NCBI GenBank assembly: GCA_028284345.1 | Contig: JANQRY010000006.1 | Span: 372,001 to 436,000 of the forward strand | Length of the DNA: 64,000 nt | Source of the DNA: Hyphococcus sp. | GTDB lineage: Bacteria > Pseudomonadota > Alphaproteobacteria > Caulobacterales > Parvularculaceae | Reading direction: 5' to 3' | Part shown: one piece after another, positions 61,647 through 64,000 of the stretch | How the letters are laid out: each line of letters starts with the position of its first letter | Position numbering within the stretch: position 1 is the stretch's first letter | Notes under the pieces: model-generated | Databases searched by the model: none | What the model was told of the DNA's origin: nothing | Seen by the model: the letters and a program-made list of their open reading frames with translations, nothing else | Made by a program: the position numbers and the translations under genes

Positions 61647-64000
61647 CTATATGGTCCAGGGCGCCGGCGTATCACCGCGTACCCCGTATTTTTTCCGCGC
61701 CTTGGTCAATTGCGCCGCACTGACGACGCCTTCCGCCACAAGGCTTGCAAGCGCCGCAACGGCGATGTGCGCATGATCCACTTGAAAGAATTTGCGCAGT
61801 TGCGTGCGAGTGTCGCTCCGCCCAAACCCGTCCGTACCAAGCGTGATGAACCGACCGTCGATATAGGGCGCAATCATTTGCGGCACCGCGCGCACATAAT
61901 CACTCGCCGCGACAACGGGCTTTCCGCCCTGAAGCATATTTTCTACATGGCTTTGCTTAACGGCGCCCTTTCCGCCGAAAACGGTTCGTCGCTCAACGCT
62001 TTGAGCGTTGCGCGCCAGTTCCGAATAACTTGTGACGCTGAAAATATCCGCCGTAACCTTCCAGTCTTCCTTTAACAACGTCGCCGCTTTGACGACTTCC
62101 GGCAGAATGGCGCCGCTGCCGAGGAGGCGAACTTGCGCATCGCCGGCGCCGTCCAGGCGATACATGCCGCGAATAATGTCGTCTTCGACGCCTGCCGGCG
62201 CTGAAGGCTGTGTGTAGGTTTCGTTCATCAGCGTGATGTAGAAGAACTCGTCCCTGTTCTCCTCCAGCATGCCCCGCGCGCCATGATCGAGGATGACCGC
62301 CAACTCATAGGCGTAGGCCGGGTCATACGCCCGGCAGTTGGGAACGGTGGACGCAACGAGATGGCTTGTTCCGTCCTGATGCTGAAGGCCTTCGCCGCCC
62401 AGCGTCGTCTTGCCGGCTGTCGCGCCAAGCAAAAACCCGCGCGCGCGCTGGTCCGCCGCCGCCCAGATGAGATCGCCGACCCGCTGAAAGCCGAACATCG
62501 AGTAATAAATATAGAAGGGCAGCATCGAGACGCCATTGACGCTGTAGGATGTCGCCGCGGCGACCCAGGAGGAAATGGCGCCGGCTTCGGTAATGCCCTC
62601 CTCCAGAAGCTGGCCGTCTTTCGCTTCCTTGTAGTAGAGCATGGAGCCGGAATCTTCCGGTTCGTAGAGCTGGCCGATCGGCGAATAAATGCCCACCTGG
62701 CGAAACAGATTGGCCATGCCGAAGGTGCGGGCTTCGTCGGCGACAATGGGCACAACTTTCTCGCCGATCTCTTTATCTTTGATCAGATTACTGAGCAGGC
62801 GCACAGCGGCCACGGTGGTCGACATCTCCTTGCCGTCCGCGTTTGTGGCGAATGCGCCGTAGCTTTCGAGCGAAGGGATAGCCGCCGGCTCGACCGTGCG
62901 CCGGCGTTTGGGCATATAGCCGCCAAGCGATTCGCGCCGCGCCCGCAGATAGGCGATTTCGGCCGAGTCCTCGGCGGGTTTGTAGAACTCAAGATTTTCA
63001 ACCTGCGCGTTCGTCAGCGGCAGGGAGAACTTGTCGCGAAACGCTAAAAGCGCGTCGACATTGAGTTTCTTTGCCTGATGCGAGGTCATCCGCGACTCGC
63101 CGGCCGCGCCCATGCCGTAGCCTTTCTTGGTCTTTGCAAGGATGACGGTCGGCCGTCCCTTGCTTTCCTTGGCGGCCTTGAATGCGGCGTATAGTTTCCG
63201 GAAGTCGTGGCCGCCGCGTTTCAGCCCGTCAATGTCCTGATCCGACATATGGGACACGAGCGCCTGCACCGCCGGATCGGCGCCGAAAAAATGACGCAGA
63301 TTGTAAGCGCCGTCATTGGCGCCGAGCGTTTGATATTTTCCGTCGACGGTATCGGCGAACCGGCTCAACAGCGCATGATCCTTGTCGCGCGCGAAAATGT
63401 TGTCCCACTCCGATCCCCACAAAACCTTGATGACATTCCAGCCGGCGCCTTTGAAGATGTTCTCAAGCTCGGGGATGATTTGTCCGTTGCCGCGCACCGG
63501 CCCGTCGAGCCGCTGCAGGTTGCAGTTGATGATGAACGTCAGATTGTCGAGGTTCTCGCGGGCCGCGATCGACAGACCGGCGAGCGATTCCGGTTCATCC
63601 ATTTCGCCATCGCCGAAGACGCCCCAGACATGCCGCTCATCGGTGTCGAGAATGTTCCGGTCGCGCAGATACCGCATGAAGCGGGCCTGATAGACGGCGT
63701 TGACGGGACCGATCCCCATTGAACCTGTGGGCGTCTGCCAGAAATCCGGCATCAGCCACGGATGCGGATAGGAACATAATCCGTCCCCGGAAATCTCCTG
63801 GCGGTAGTGGTTCAGATTGTCTTCCTGAAGGCGCCCCTCAAGATACGCCCGCGCATAAATCCCGGGCGCGGAATGCGGCTGGAAATAGACGAGATCGCCG
63901 CCGCCGGGCGCGTCGTCGCCTTTGAAAAAATGGTTAAATCCGACTTCGAATATTTCCGCCGCCGATGCGTAGCTGGCGATATGCCCCCCGAGCTCCCCAT
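61647..64000 (-). CDS. aceE: Pyruvate dehydrogenase E1, homodimeric type (5' end outside window)
   Basis: Decarboxylates pyruvate with thiamine diphosphate and acetylates the E2 lipoyl groups. Only about the last 783 residues are inside; the frame stays open to base 64000 with GGHIASYASAAEIFEVG and HSAPGIYARAYLEGRL, both typical of AceE. Then come SYPHPWLMPDFWQTPTGSMG, a ThDP-binding stretch beginning GDGEMDEPE, KTKKGYGMG and, near the end, SDYVRAVPQMIAPYI and TDGFGRSDTR. It is the single-chain, homodimeric form, not the alpha/beta E1 usual in alphaproteobacteria. It is the promoter-proximal gene of aceE-aceF-lpdA. Confidence 0.96.
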   Translation of the reverse strand, partial: GELGGHIASYASAAEIFEVGFNHFFKGDDAPGGGDLVYFQPHSAPGIYARAYLEGRLQEDNLNHYRQEISGDGLCSYPHPWLMPDFWQTPTGSMGIGPVNAVYQARFMRYLRDRNILDTDERHVWGVFGDGEMDEPESLAGLSIAARENLDNLTFIINCNLQRLDGPVRGNGQIIPELENIFKGAGWNVIKVLWGSEWDNIFARDKDHALLSRFADTVDGKYQTLGANDGAYNLRHFFGADPAVQALVSHMSDQDIDGLKRGGHDFRKLYAAFKAAKESKGRPTVILAKTKKGYGMGAAGESRMTSHQAKKLNVDALLAFRDKFSLPLTNAQVENLEFYKPAEDSAEIAYLRARRESLGGYMPKRRRTVEPAAIPSLESYGAFATNADGKEMSTTVAAVRLLSNLIKDKEIGEKVVPIVADEARTFGMANLFRQVGIYSPIGQLYEPEDSGSMLYYKEAKDGQLLEEGITEAGAISSWVAAATSYSVNGVSMLPFYIYYSMFGFQRVGDLIWAAADQRARGFLLGATAGKTTLGGEGLQHQDGTSHLVASTVPNCRAYDPAYAYELAVILDHGARGMLEENRDEFFYITLMNETYTQPSAPAGVEDDIIRGMYRLDGAGDAQVRLLGSGAILPEVVKAATLLKEDWKVTADIFSVTSYSELARNAQSVERRTVFGGKGAVKQSHVENMLQGGKPVVAASDYVRAVPQMIAPYIDGRFITLGTDGFGRSDTRTQLRKFFQVDHAHIAVAALASLVAEGVVSAAQLTKARKKYGVRGDTPAPWTI

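Overview
The window is chromosomal DNA from an alphaproteobacterium. The clues are its high G+C content (by eye roughly 60% or more), separate rpoB and rpoC genes, the gene order rplJL-rpoBC-rpsLG-fusA-tuf-S10-spc-alpha without rpsD or rpmJ, an editing-domain-poor ProRS, an ATP12-type F1 assembly chaperone, and protein sequences of alphaproteobacterial type. A Parvularculales/Hyphomonadales-like lineage is plausible, but that is inference. Almost all of the window is housekeeping. I see no CRISPR array, transposase, prophage or defence island, and no large system that is clearly undescribed.

Layout. 1-5.5 kb: the 3' end of a divergent polysaccharide deacetylase gene, a ppiD-trpE pair on the minus strand, then tpiA and an alpha/beta-hydrolase lipoprotein on the plus strand. 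5.5-34.6 kb: a long plus-strand gene-expression block. It has an rplJ leader, rplJL-rpoBC with a strong terminator, a 605-bp spacer carrying a palindromic repeat and a candidate promoter, rpsL-rpsG-fusA-tuf with its own terminator, then the S10, spc and alpha ribosomal-protein clusters with secY and adk, closed by a terminator after rplQ. rplK, rplA, nusG and secE, usually just upstream of rplJ, are absent. 34.6-42.2 kb: an ABC exporter, a DegP-type protease behind a good sigma-70-like promoter, and a tightly overlapping run of rarA, a sterol-desaturase-family gene, crcB, an RluC-type pseudouridine synthase and ATP12.

42.2-46 kb: minus-strand EF-hand protein, extended SDR and lipB, then a small plus-strand FliN/SpoA-domain protein, tRNA-Leu(GAG) and two small secreted proteins of unknown function. 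46-50 kb: proS, a hairpin-rich intergenic repeat, and lolC/E and lolD with an NTF2/SnoaL-like gene between them. 50-51.8 kb: an accessory-looking pair (a small alpha/beta protein behind a palindrome, and a lone tyrosine recombinase). 51.8-57.3 kb: a minus-strand operon rlpA, D,D-carboxypeptidase, tmk, holB, tatD, MBL-fold hydrolase, linking cell-wall maturation with DNA replication functions. 57.3-64 kb: tRNA-Ser(TGA), a more A+T-rich type I methionine aminopeptidase gene, and a minus-strand pyruvate dehydrogenase operon aceE (cut by the window end), aceF, lpdA. This operon has a homodimeric E1 and a lipoyl-bearing E3, an arrangement more typical of beta- and gammaproteobacteria.

The observations most worth following are the structured leaders (rplJ, rplL-rpoB, rpsL, rplN, rpsM), the two unrelated intergenic hairpin repeats, the isolated SpoA gene, the lolCD insertion, the recombinase/palindrome segment, the tRNA-Ser 3'-end echo, and the atypical PDH/map block.
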